Part shown: piece by piece, positions 36,901 through 49,095 of the stretch | Numbering within the stretch: the first letter of the stretch is position 1 | Layout of the letters: every line of letters starts with the position of its first letter | Source of the DNA: Lingula anatina | Taxonomy: Eukaryota > Brachiopoda > Lingulata > Lingulida > Lingulidae | DNA length: 64,000 bases | Reading direction: 5' to 3' | Assembly (NCBI RefSeq): GCF_001039355.2 | Contig: NW_019775573.1 | Location: 166,442-230,441, forward strand | Notes under the pieces: model-generated | Databases searched by the model: none | Told to the model about the DNA's origin: nothing | What the model saw: the letters and a program-made list of their open reading frames with translations, nothing else | Program-made: the position numbers and the translations under genes

Positions 36901-38626
36901 AGGAGGGAACATATTTAAGGAATTAGGCGGTCTTGCTTTCATGAATGGTCCGCCATATTTAATCGGCAGACCAGTAGATCCGAGGATCACCTGTTCTGAA
37001 CGCGACCTTACATCATATCCGTGATGAAGTTAGGGTTAACAGAGCGTGAAGTGTATGAGGGGTACTCTCGACAACAGCTCAGCTGAGCTTTGACGTAAAT
37101 GTTGTGCAAAAACTCAGAAATGTTCACAGCTAGTGAATAGACGGATGAACTTATGTGAATAAATCCATCGGCAGTTTCCCCCAATAGCCCTAGTAGACAA
37201 GTGGTTTTCCAATAGGATTGCCCTAGTAGTCACTATTATGTTTTTGTCACCTTGTCACGGAAAGAGAACAATATCAACAAACAACATTCTGATTCATTAT
37301 GTAACACCTTCACCCACCCACAAGCCAAAATTGTCTACATGCCATTACAGGCTAACGCTTTTTCTCGAACGATACTCAGAAACAGGCTCGGCTGTCATCT
37401 TGAACGATGCAGGAAATATAAAACCGCATAAAATGAATTTATAGTACTACACCAATATTCCATTTATCAATATCTCGAGCAGCATCGGTAAGATTTTTTG
37501 CGAATTTAATAAATTCACCACGTAAGCGCCATATTGTTATTGTTAATTTTCATTATTAAAACAGAAATATTATGTGGTGATATATACTCGTTTTCTGTGG
37601 TTTTCGAATTTTCAAACTAACATATCAAGGTGACAGCCAATCGTGCTCTGAAGTGGACAAAAAGAAGCTCATCCGCTGCGTACCATTAAATTATCTATAT
37701 GCAGTAAACAACACACATATAATTATTTGCTCCCCTCCTTCAAAGCCCCCAGAGATCTTATTTCCAGTCCATTTCAATTGCACTTCACTCCCTTAAAATG
37801 GAGGTTAATCAAACACGTGTCCAGGCTCTCTTGGCTGGTCACGCGAGTCTGGTGACACGTGTCCAAACTCGCAAGATCGGTCAAGAAAGAAATCGCTCCT
37901 AAACTGTTGTTTTATCATAAAACTCAGTGTTTTATTAACGTGGAGAAGCGGCCCATTGACTTGAATCAGAAAATAGAGCTTTTCAGCATTGAGCAATTGT
38001 CTTCTCCTACATCAAATGTGAAATTTTAAAATAGTTTTAAATTAGTCCTTAGGATTAACAGAAAAAAGCTTGACCAAAATAACATTTTGCCTTATTTTAT
38101 CTATATATTGTACATTTCATTTCGTTTTATTTCGTTGCTGGGTCTTAAAAACAAAATTCCTAATAGGTTCAATCTGACCTTTTTCTGTGCTTATATTCGT
38201 CTAAATATAAATATTTATATATAAATCATAACCACACATGAATACAACTGTATCAGATCTGTCTACATTTAGTAAGACCCGGACTTACATGCTAACTAGC
38301 CGCACACACAACAATCCAAAGTGATCGTAAAAATAGCCCAGTGTGGGCATCAGTATCTGCGCCGACACAGCCACCGTAAAAACCAGGTTCAAAATTTCCT
38401 CCTGTGCCGAACAGTGGTTTTGATTGTGTTCGTTCTCCTTCTCAGTTGAAGCTCCAGAGTCCACCGTCGAGTTAAAAACACAGAGGTCGGAGTAGAACCC
38501 CGAGTCTCTGAAGATGTAGACAAGAGACGGCCATCCTGCCACGCTGATGCTGTACAGTCCCACCTCTAATAAGACCAGGGTGACTGTCAACCCTTTCAGG
38601 GCAGGAGAATACGGTGTCGTTGGCAT
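33147..38626 (-). CDS. SLC43: SLC43-type solute carrier (major facilitator superfamily)
   Basis: Eight exons rebuilt in phase: 38626-38289, 36588-36542, 36200-36031, 35357-35079, 34870-34360, 34109-33996, 33770-33602, 33315-33147 (TAA at 33147). They sum to 1797 bases, 598 residues. Family marks in order: GWPSLVYIF after TM1, a Cys-rich first loop (CSAQEE), TLGYFYDHFG (TM2-3), LFGGNMLMTSDMQLASLF, a long charged loop of about 150 residues, SHYTNVFGYLQL (matching VSTYTNAFAF in SLC43 proteins), VPILEIQY, and AFPRQHFGK before the last helices. Vertebrate SLC43A1/A2 carry large neutral amino acids and SLC43A3 carries nucleobases; the substrate here cannot be assigned. Twelve membrane helices are expected at the plasma membrane. 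All junctions are GT-AG; the donors of exons 5 and 6 are weak. The protein is slightly longer than vertebrate members because of the central loop. Confidence 0.88.
33951..33994. repeat. (GA)n microsatellite abutting the SLC43 exon 6 donor
   Basis: About 22 GA units; on the coding (minus) strand the intron begins GTCTCTCT, so the repeat forms the donor from its second base on. Confidence 0.9.
35439..35782. mobile_element. TTAA-flanked MITE, copy in SLC43 intron 3
   Basis: Terminal inverted repeats AGGGATAATAACTCTTCG and its complement, with TTAA at each end. The interior includes the palindrome around TCTTAAGAGA. A second copy in reverse orientation is at 56045-56342 in TAF4. No transposase; probably mobilised by a piggyBac-like enzyme. 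Confidence 0.85.
36726..37010. mobile_element. MITE with about 42-base inverted repeats, SLC43 intron 1
   Basis: The left arm (TTAGGTCGCATTCAGAACAA and on to CTACTGGTC) is mirrored by the right arm (GACCAGTAG and on to TTCTGAACGCGACCTTA) with about five mismatches. The inner part (GGATCAAATATGGCGGAC, and GGTCCGCCATATTTAA on the other side) recurs near 41300 and 47880. Confidence 0.8.
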
Positions 38627-39354
38627 AATCAATCCACTTCTTGGTCTGGGGGACTTTTGAATATGATTGGAACTTTATGCCGGTGGTGTAAAGTCCATAT
38701 AAATATGTATGATATGAAAATACATGTAAACATATCACATGACCCCATTTTTTAGGAGACCGTGTAATCTATAGGGGACGGGTGGGGGAGTAGGAATTCT
38801 TTACATTACCCAAAATCACCCACCCTCTGAAAATTAGAAACTACTGAGAAAGATAGGCCTTTAGAAGAGAGGAATTAAAGTTTCAAAAATTTAGTCATCT
38901 TTTTTGTTTAAGTTATCATAAAACAATTTACAATATGGTAATTATAAGAAATGTACGCACATGATTATGTTATTTAAGAAAATGATCACTGATTCTGTAC
39001 ACTTACAAAAGAAACGTTGTCTTCATGAACTAATTCTATTTTAATGTTTTAAAAATGACTTTCAATTTTTTTATCTAAGATAGTCTAAAGCTGCATATTT
39101 TGCGGGGATAAGGAAAACTTGAATTAGGAGCATTCACTTCTTTTTTTTTCATAATTTACTTAAATAGATGCTGTAGCAGATATTTAATTAATTGTTCTTA
39201 TCTGCTGTAGGCTTAAGTTATAAAGCCGTATACATATATGTAATGAAGTGGATAGTTTATTTCATGGAGTCGGCTGTAGAGTGGGCTACTTAAAAATGAA
39301 GCGTGAAACTTGAGGGAAGTATTGAAGCAGCCGGTGGTCTACGGCAGTCCCTCA
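38627..39354. other. Upstream region of the SLC43 gene
   Basis: Expected to hold the SLC43 promoter and any 5' UTR exon. An AG after CCCCC at about 38651 could be an acceptor just before the start codon. Otherwise AT-rich, with no gene seen. Confidence 0.5.
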
Positions 39355-39970
39355 GACTGGGTTCCCATACTTAGAGACCATTCCCACAGATATTTAGATG
39401 GATCTATCCCCCTGGGGAGTCTCACTAGATTGCTGTCAGCTTAACCGGCTAAAATGTTTGTCCCGCCTACTAAAAGCTGTAAGGGGGTAATTAACTTTTG
39501 TAATTAACTTTTGTGCGCGCTCGGCTCCCGGAAGCTGACAGCAATCCAGATAGATCAATCAAAATTTGTGGGAACCCAGTCTTAGATCGATCCATCTGGA
39601 TCGAACTAACTCCCTGGGGGTTCACGCTAAATTGCTGTCAGCTGAAGAGGCTTACATGTCTGCCACGCCTACCGAATCAGCTAGGGGTAAAGATAATTAC
39701 CCCCTTACAGCTTTACTAGGCGTGACAGACGTTTAAGTCGGTTAGTAGACCATTCCCACGGATATTTGGATCGATCTATCTCCACGGGGAGTCTCACTAA
39801 ATTGCTATCTGCTATCGGCGAGGCCGAGCGTGCAAGAAAGTTAATTACCCCCACAGCTGATTCGGTAGGCGTTACAGACATTTAAGCCTCTTCAGCTGAT
39901 AGCAATTTAGCGTGAACCCCCAGGGAGTTAGGTCGATCCAGATGATAGATCTAGGCATGGGAACCCAGTC
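39355..39970. mobile_element. Composite foldback element
   Basis: GACTGGGTTCCCAT at the left and ATGGGAACCCAGTC at the right bound the whole unit. A third end, TGGGAACCCAGTC, at 39569-39581 divides it into a 227-base MITE and a second unit whose arms (39583-about 39690 and about 39850-39953) are inverted copies of each other over roughly 100 bases. Arms share CCCTGGGGGTTCACGCTAAA. It looks like one element inserted next to or inside a relative. Confidence 0.8.
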
Positions 39971-40458
39971 CCCATTGTCAACAATATTGCGGACGCTGAT
40001 GTTTGCAGTCAGAGGACCCATCTCCAGCTGTTCTTCCGCCAACACTTCCTGTCATGACGAAAAACGCTGCATTATATTAACTTACTCAGTAAACTACAGT
40101 ATATCTCAACATCACATGCATGGGATGCTTTTAAAAGTGAATGTGTACGGAAAACAGATCCTATCTCCTTCCGTTATATACATGTACAGTAGGCCATTAT
40201 CATCTGGATATTTTGACTTATGTACACGTACAAATTGCTTGAAGTCTGTAAAGGTTCACTTTAGAAATAATCGAGTATTTGCTTTATTAGAAGCGGTCAG
40301 TGTAATAAACCAAGGCGTTACCTGTGCAATGTCTAAAATGGGAGAGGTGCCCATATCGGTTAGAAAATTATTCACGTAGTAGTCACAGAGCCAACTGAAT
40401 TTACGTGAAAAAATGTATAATAATAACAGGTAAAAAGGCAAAAAAGTGAATGGATGAA

Positions 40459-40492
<34 letters not shown>

Positions 40493-41235
40493 GAAATATA
40501 TAAATAAATAAAAACTTTAAAGACATGCCTAAAAAAAGTTTGATAAAAACTGTTAGTTATAAGGAGCCTTGTAAAAAGAAAAAAAAACACCGATGATATT
40601 CATAACGATGGCTTCACAGGCCAGTCATGCTGTCAATTCTTTGGTCCACGTTGCTGAAATGAAATAGAGATAAATAGTTCAAATCGTGTTGGAAGTTCAA
40701 TGTGAGACCAACTGGGGACAATGGAAACTGACGAAAAAGACGAAAAACGCTTTCTACAAAGTTAACACGACAGTTGAAAAAGTGCATAATGTACTTTTGT
40801 GTATTTAGACAGACCGGTGCTTTAAAGGCTAGGGACAGAGCTGTTCATTATATTTTTTACCGCACATATTCATGAAGTTGTCATAGACTGCGTTCCCAAA
40901 AACCCATCGTAATAGCAGGAGCGATCTAACTCTGCGGGGCTTTAGTATTATCAGCTTAATTGTTTGGCTGGACCCCTTGACTAACAAGGGGGTTATTGAT
41001 TATCGTTTTACCCCCTAGCAGCTTCAGTAGGCGTGTCAGGCATTTAAGCTGCTCACACTGAATGCAATTAAGCTAGAATCCCCGCAGAATTAGATTGATC
41101 CAGTTAGTACGATGGGTTTATGGGAACGCTCCCTTAATGTACTACCAGACTAATCTGACAATCAGATCCCTGAAGACATGCTCTGTATCTGTGTAAATGA
41201 TGGTGCCTTGGAGGATTTTTCTTCTGGCTTCTGCT
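39872..41235 (-). CDS. Unidentified gene: three phase-compatible 3' exons
   Basis: Minus-strand exons: about 41235-41146 (start uncertain), 40394-40322 and 40048-39872. The first leaves two bases and the second takes one; the second ends on a codon boundary and the third starts on one. Acceptors ATTCAG and ATGACAG and donors CTG-GTAGTA and CAG-GTAACG fit. The peptide includes TEHVFRDLIVRLV, WLCDYYVNNFLTDMG and ILDIAQEVLAEEQLEMG, which looks helical and acidic. I do not recognise a family. The last exon runs on for 33 codons into the foldback element (from 39970 down) before TAA at 39872. Upstream exons were not found. It could be a decaying gene. Confidence 0.4.
40461..40490. repeat. (AAT)n microsatellite
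   Basis: About ten AAT units, followed by AT-rich DNA, just upstream of the exon at 40322-40394. Confidence 0.9.
40886..41130. mobile_element. MITE between two exons of the unidentified gene
   Basis: Ends CTGCGTTCCCAAAAACCCAT and ATGGGTTTATGGGAACGC are inverted repeats. The interior has the same plan as 39355-39970: sequences around GGGGGTTATTGATT and a CAGTAGGCGTGTCAGGCATT block. So a diverged relative. Confidence 0.75.
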
Positions 41236-41239
41236 CTAG

Positions 41240-41400
41240 TTGGCAATTCAGTCCAAAACGGAGTACTCCCGCAGGGACAACGCGTGGGGAGGCGTGTGAG
41301 AGGCGGAGAGACCATTAAAGGATTATGCGGTTTTCCTTTCATGTAGGTCCGCCATATTTAGGTCTCGGCCTTGCTAGACCTCGGGTCTTCTCGATGTGAA
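41240..41400. mobile_element. Partial relative of the 36726-37010 MITE
   Basis: Shares GGCGGAGAGACCATTAAAGG and TAGGTCCGCCATATTTA with that element. Ends are degraded or missing. Confidence 0.55.
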
Positions 41401-44400
41401 TGCTCTTTTACATATCATTCAACATATTAAATTGTTTGTCTTCAACTGATAAAAAACCTTAAGATAAATTTACTGTCAATCCTCTTCATAAAAGAAACTT
41501 CACTGTAGATGGACCTTCCATAGGCCTCAGAGGTTGGTACCTTCAATACTAGGTTGTTTTTAAACTAAACGAAAAATATTTCGAACGGTTAGTGGAATGT
41601 CACGTACGTAAATAATAATAGCAAAGATAAACTGAAAACATTACTACATGATTAATCACTTTTAACACATATTGCTCTTTGCTATTTCTTTAAAAATCTA
41701 AAATTATGATTAATGCCATGACTGTTCGTACCAATGCTACTACTTTTGCCACTCCCGCTATCCCATTATAGCTTTAGTTTGTTTATCATGATGTGTGCAA
41801 TACCTTGTACACTGTGCACCGAATCCTCCACCTCCCAGAATCGGAAGCATCGTGTCTTCCTTCCAGAAAAGACCCCGAACCTTAAACATTCAATAAAGGG
41901 AAACTGATAAAAAGTACATGACTCTCAGATAAAAATTCATTTTGATCTGAGCATACCCACGATATGAAGTAATTGAAACCTCGTTCCTAGCTATATATAG
42001 TTATCAGGACTTAACGTTTTAAACTGAATCTTCTTGACGAGTGATATTGCCAAAATTTGTAAAATAGATTCTAAAACTTCTAAAACTATAACTTCTTATA
42101 CTTCTAAAACTCAACTTTAAAGAAGCCACATGGAATCTTTGATTGATACAGAACAAAGTAATAAAAAGCTTAACTGGGTGTAAAGGACAAATATATTGAA
42201 ACCAACAGCCGAGTTTTCGAATTTTATTCTGCTATAGCTAAAAAAGCAGCTTCTTACCTCGTTTTCTAGTCTGAATGTTTTTCTGTGAAAAAATGTACAC
42301 GTAACTGTATTTCATGCCTAAAAAGGCCAAATGCGACGCAACTGTCATTATTAATATCGTCTATTTTACTCAAAAGAAAATAGCCGTATTCACTTCGCTT
42401 GCAAGCAGCACATCTCCAATGGCTTTTGTGCTACCTGGTTACGTCGGTACGGGCATAATGTTTTGCCTTTTAAAAGAATTTATCTATCTGTATCACGTGA
42501 AATATGCATGCACCCTAAATGGAAAATGGGCATTTCTTCATGCTTACAGTTATCAGATTGGAAGTATATAGTTACTTTCCAAAACGATAGGTCTAAATGG
42601 TTTTGTTAAACGCAATATTCTACACCGACTTGTAACTTGCTTCCAGGTGAGATGTGCTTTCAACGGACAATAATTGGGGTTTCGGTTTAGCGGTGCCTTG
42701 GTAGGCTTGTACTTTTTGAATATGTGAAATAAACCTGAAACTTATAATTACCAACTTTTAATACCCTTTTCCAGATATTTAATCATGGACGTCACTTTTA
42801 ACATTTTGGCTCGATTTTCTTACTTATTTAATCACGATTTGTGTGAGATATATGTTTATCACTCGACTACTATGAAGCGTATTCAAAAATGAAAACAAAC
42901 TACTGTTAATCTTGATAGCAAATAGTATTTTATTGTCTCGTTATCTCCTCAACTTTGCATTTTTCCAACCACAAGTAAAAAGCCTCAAATTTTCCCCAAA
43001 AGTGTTCACCAAGTTCTTAATTCTAGGTCACCGTCCTATTGCACTTGACAAAGATGGAAGGGAGTGTATGCTTCATATAGTAGCCTGGAAAATGTAGAAT
43101 TCAAGTTCATTAGCTCAATAACTTCAAAAAAATTGCAATTTCTTCGGCATTTCTGGTGACCAACTTGGTGAAATGAAAGGGGACAGCTATCCAAATTCAG
43201 AAAAGCAAAATGAATTTATATTTTCGCCACTTGTAACTTGAGCCTAGGTCTTTATCTGCAAATAATTTACTACTTATTCTGCAACACTTGGATTTGATAA
43301 CAAATTCTTATTTGACAGTGTATTTCTCCAGTATCTGACATCAAATTGACATTTAGCCAGTCTAGTCATTTGGACAATGCCTAAGCAAGCTTGAAGCTCT
43401 CAAATGACAACAAAAGGTTCATTGTTCAAATCTACCAAAAACTGCAGCGCCCTGTGCCTTTGTGATCACGCTTACTAAAATCGCTTCAGGTGACCACATT
43501 TTTTTAAACAAGTCCCATCTTTCCCTCGTGGTAGATATTACGTCTAAATTTTCAGAGCCATGTTGTGCATCCCCGATACAAGAAGTCTTTGCGTCGTGTT
43601 CACCCAATATATATCAAAATCAACAACAAAATGCCCCAGTGTCAGTAATATGGCACATTTTCCCCGCCTCACAGGAGTGAACAACTGACCATTTTGACTT
43701 CATGTATAACCTCGCCACACTTACTAAAATGACTTATTCAGGTGACGAGGTGGTTTGTTTTTTTCTTTAAACCATGTGGAGCCTGAAGTGGACTTCATAC
43801 ACAAGTCCTCATTAAGACAAAGAAAATGTTACGCAAAATGCAATGAAACTAAATCAACATATGGCGGGGATAGAAAACTACATTGTCTGGGGCAGTATGT
43901 TCACTTTCCAAGCCATTCTGACGAGAGTCCTTCATTCCTATCTATTTGAAGAGGAGAGGATCACTCAATTCTGGTGGCAAGGCAGAGGACACCTAATCTT
44001 ATTGCAAAGGTGCGTTTTTGAGTTGAAATAGCATCAGTATTCTTTCTGCAGTGACCTCCTGTCTGCCTGCATTATCATAGCAACGTCATCTAATCAGATT
44101 GATTATCGTGCACATTCCTGAAAATCTGACAGACAGAAAAGTTCTCCCAGCATGCTTCGTCATTCCCCCAGTGTTGTGCACATACTTGTTAAACACTGCT
44201 TTTCATTTCTTATTTCCCTTGCAAAGAACAGTGAATATCACATTTGTGTCTATTCATTCATACTTTTTTAATCCTAATACTTGAAATGTGAAGGTATTTC
44301 ATACAATCCATTTTTTTTTAGATTTTTCATCCTGAACTTGAATAGAGATCAGTTTTCTTGTTCAGCATGGTCAAAATATGAGTAAATTACATTCCTCTTC

Positions 44401-44409
44401 CTTCTTCTA
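41401..44409. other. Stretch between the unidentified gene and LSM14
   Basis: May contain upstream exons of the unidentified gene: a short minus-strand block at about 41815-41880 has an acceptor-like and a donor-like end, but its frame cannot be fixed. Two related segments near 43465 and 43722 (CTTACTAAAAT followed by CAGGTGAC) form a loose repeat. No other coding signal. Confidence 0.5.
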
Positions 44410-47400
44410 CTATGACTTTACAGGAGCAGGTCTCTGCAACGAAAAAATGGAAAAACATCAAATATGCTTACTAGTACCAGTGCTTACACCAAATATATAT
44501 TAGAAATATTTTTCAAAGTTTAACAATAGAACATTAGTTATATATGAAACCACTATGTCATAAGAGCATCATCAGGCATAATGCCCACATCATACTCCCC
44601 CTTTCCAACACAACCCTTCCAGTCATGCAAAAGAAAGTCCCATATTTAACTTCTTTTTCTCAATAAATTTACCTTTGGGCATGTACCCAAAGAAACTATC
44701 CTTCTACCTAGATCTAACTCCATGGAGACTCTTGCTGAATGCAGTCAGATAAACTGAATGACATGCCTCCTTGAGCAGAAGGGGGTAAAAAGCTTTTGTG
44801 TGCACTCGGCTTTTACAGGCAGTTTAACTTAATTTGAGTGCAATGGAACACACATAAAAGTTAATCATTCCCTAGCTGTTCAATAAGGTCTGTCATTCAC
44901 TTTTATCAGATAATAATTGTTTATAGTGAGAGTCCCTGCAGACCAATCTACGTAGAATGACAGTTTCATTGGGAATGCACCCCTACATTTTGTTCAACTC
45001 TTCATTGGGAATGCACTCCTACATTTTGTTCAACTCTTGAGTTTGTTAAATACCCAAGCATCAATATTGTGCTGGAAGGGCATCCATTTTAGAGCAAGTC
45101 CAGAGAAAGGGCTTCTCCAGTGCTACCAAAAGCCTACTACTTACATTCCTGGGTGTGTATTCATAGTCCACCCATCCTCCTCCACCTTGCCTGCTTCCCC
45201 CTCTACCTCCTCGACCTCCTGAAAGATACAACAAATATTTTGAAATAATTATAATAATAGTAGTAATAATAATGATAATAATAATAATAATTCCAACAAT
45301 TTTCTCCTTTTCCCTTTTTTGCTTATTATCAAGCTTAACAAAAGTTAGATCAGATATTATATTAGACTTGCTCGACATTTTGCACATTCGGTGAAAATCA
45401 AAATCCATTTATTGTACAACTGTTTTACAAATTCATTTTTGCAGAATTGAAAGCCACATGAAACTTTTCTGTGCACAATAAACATTTTGTGCATGGAATT
45501 AATTCTCAGGAAATCACAATCAAAACCCACCATCAAACCCACATCACATATATTCAAACTTACCATAGCTGTTATTATAACCTCCCCGGCCCCTGTTGTT
45601 GTATCCACCATATCCGCCCCTGTATCCACCACGACCTCTGTTGTATCCACCTCCACCACCTCCTCTGTAACCTCCCCGCGTGCCACGCCTGCGTCCATAG
45701 TTGACAGAACCAACACCAAATGTTTCAATATTTGTTTTTCTTTCTTCACGCCAATTCGGCCGTGTGCTGACACTGGAGAAGACAAAATTTCAAAATGCCA
45801 CTGCATTAAGTTGAAAATATCTTGAAATGTTACAGCAAAAAATATTTGATACAGCTTCATGTATTTCCCCAAATGAGTAAATGTAGTCGTAAATTCACTC
45901 ATAAGAAGCAACAATTTTTCAATTCCTGCCTATGAAACTTGAGAAAACTGAAAAAGATGAAACAGCAAGAAAATACTTAACTCTGGACATTTAGATTAGA
46001 TAAGTTAAAACTGTAGGGTCTATCTCCGACTTCACTTCTGAATTTCCACCTACCCTTTTGCCCTCTCTACTGCTTCACAACTGATGTTGTCGAAAAATGA
46101 TTTCGTTTTGTCATAGCAGGTGACGTCCTCCTCTTCTTCCTCCACGACAGCCTCGTCCCCTGAGCCTTCCTTGTCTCCATTTGGGACTTTGTCATCTAGA
46201 AATGTCAAAGAGAAACAACAGACTGTTAGGGCGTCTAAATTATATAAAAGCTTTTGAGTCTGTAAAAATAATTTTTAGTCTCCACTTCAGTTTTGAACAA
46301 AACGGGGCCAATGAAAACAATTACATAGGGCAAGAAATTAGCATATTTACTCAACCATAGTAAATCATTGTAAATGCACCTGCAATGTGGAAGTGAATCC
46401 CAATCATGAAAGACTACTGGATTTCCCTAGATAAGTCATCTGATTTAACCATCCTAGGCACAGCTAAATACACACGAAATTTTCAAATTACACAAGAGTT
46501 TACAACTGCTGTAAGGGGGGAACTGGGGGTGGGATCATTTATCGCAAACAGACTATTTAACATGTGTCCCTCACATTGACTTAATAATATACTTCCTATC
46601 AAATAAAAATAATTACCTACACCCCAAACTGAATCAAAATAAAAACTTACGTATCGTTAACTTCTGTTTCAGCTCCTCTTCAATTTTCTCCTTATCAAAC
46701 TGAGCATTGGAACTTTCAAAGTCAAACTCTGTGTCGAACTTCACAGGCTGCTTTGGTTTGGCAGGCTGTTGATTGGCGTGACCTCCACCCCCACCACCAC
46801 CACCACCTCCGCCGCGGCCCCTGTAACCTCCCCGGTGACCTCCACGAGGACCTCCGCGCATCGGGGGCGCACTGTGAGCTTTAAACCAGAAGATGAGACA
46901 AAATTCTTAATTGGAAGTTATCAATATTCCAAATAACATTGACGATCAATTGTCTGTTTTTTCTAAGAAATATCTTTATTTACTAAAATAGCTTTGTTTA
47001 TTAAATATTTCAACTGAAACAACTTGCATAACATCCATACTAGTGAATATTCTTAAAAAAAAAAAAAAAAAAACCATCCTTGGTCTTTGCTGAAGAGAGA
47101 TGTCAGATTGCAATTGTGACCATACTGTGCTTCAGCCCTATCATTAAAGATCATTAATTCTCAGATGATACATGTCGGCTAGGGTAGTCATCATTAGCAC
47201 ACAGTAGTATTTAACTTGCTCCTTATTTTGTTCATGCTAACAACCAGATGTGTTTTCTACTCAAAGGCACAAGTGTGTTGAGGAAACCTTAGGGATACAA
47301 GGCCTCTGATTTTTATTACAGATTATTATGATAAAACAGTATCTCATTTCATATGAACTGGTGCAATAAAGGAAGTGTCTTAAATTCTAGATGTGGAGGG

Positions 47401-49063
47401 TGTGTGCAATAATTATGGTCTATAAAATATCACTGCAGTAAGTGTACACAATGTTAGGCTAAAGTGAAGCAAAAAAGCAGCCAAACAGTCCCAACAGTGT
47501 GCCAACTGGAGTAATTATCCTGACACAAATCTAATTAACCCGTGACTCACCTTCTCCTCCGCGTCCGCCTCTTCCCCCGCGTCCCCCTCGTCCACGTTCT
47601 GAAGACCGCTGCCTTTGGTACTGATGCTGTCCATGCTGCTGCTGGTGTTGATCAGGCTCTTTGTTCTCCTTTTCTTGAAAATGCTGCTGTTGTTGCTGGA
47701 TGTTGGCAGGTGAAGGCGTCCTGTGTCCTACTGGGGGTGTGTTACCCCGAGACCCACCTGGTACACATAACAAAGAGGTTATTAATGTGGGATAGAAGGT
47801 GGGGGGGTGGGGTTGGGGTTGGGGTGGAAGCGTCATGACATGGAGAACAAAGGCCACATTCAGGACAGCAGACTAACTTGACTGCGGATCAAATATGGCT
47901 ACCCACTAAAAAGGTTGCTGTCTAATCCTCTAATTGACACTGAGTAGATTCCCCATCGGGATTAAGCAACAAACATTCTACTGGGTCGTCCATATTTTAT
48001 CTGTGACTTGGTTAGTCCATTGATGTGAATGCGGCCTAAGTTGAGGATCTGAAACAGAAGCTGGGAAACCAGTGGCAAACAGTATTGTAGAAACTAGGTT
48101 AGGCAAAGTATCTATATTATAACTAAACAAAGAATGAAGCAATTTGTTACATGCAAATTTAAGATGGAAACAACAGTACACAAATTCATACACACAAAGT
48201 AGAGTTAAGAAGTGACAACAGCCAACCTTTAACAATTACTGTACAAACTACAACTAAACTAATATTGATTACAATAGAGTGAATGCAAACCAAAACCATA
48301 AGAATCACAACCACCAGCCAGCACAGCTGGCATATATACAGACAAAAAAACCTCTCAGATGTATAATATATATATATATATATGGACAAAGGTAATGTGG
48401 TGTAGAATTACTTTTCAATCCCACCCACTTTCCAAACCTTTATACTGTTTTGTTTATTTATTTTTTAGAAATATATAATCTTACTGTAAATTTCAATTTA
48501 AACAATTGTTGCTTGGCAGTTATGTGGAACACAATATAGAAACATATGCAAATTGAATTTGAACTGCATTTTAGCCAAACAAAATTTCAAGTAAAACTAA
48601 TAAAATTTATATTAAAGTAAGTGTGCTAATTAGGGTGATTCTAGATAAATGTGTCAGATAGTGACAGCATACATAGTCAGGTGATCAGAATACATACAGA
48701 CACTTCCTATGTCTGTACATAAAATTGGGTAAATTGTGTATTATTTCAACTACTATATGGTGTTTTTCTTTTGGATATCCCTTTGAATTTGGAGCAAGAA
48801 AACATGACGCTGCATTACCAGGATGCTTCTTGGCAGCTGGATTTAGATTTACTTGGGTCCCTTGGTCCACAGAGGGAGAACGACGAGCAAGAGGTGGGGT
48901 GGGGCCACGTGAACCTGCGACAAGCAAACGACACACGCTAAGACACAAGCAAAAAACAAAACCAACAGGAAGATAACTGCATGTCTACTGTGGTGCCACA
49001 GTAATCTTCAGTAGGATCACAATGCAGAATAAAATGGCTGGCATACCAATATGATCCACTTTG

Positions 49064-49095
<32 letters not shown>

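Noticed and set aside
45487-45825. + strand Thr/Ser-rich open frames
   Set aside because: Antisense of the Gly/Arg-rich LSM14 exon 8; the composition follows from that.
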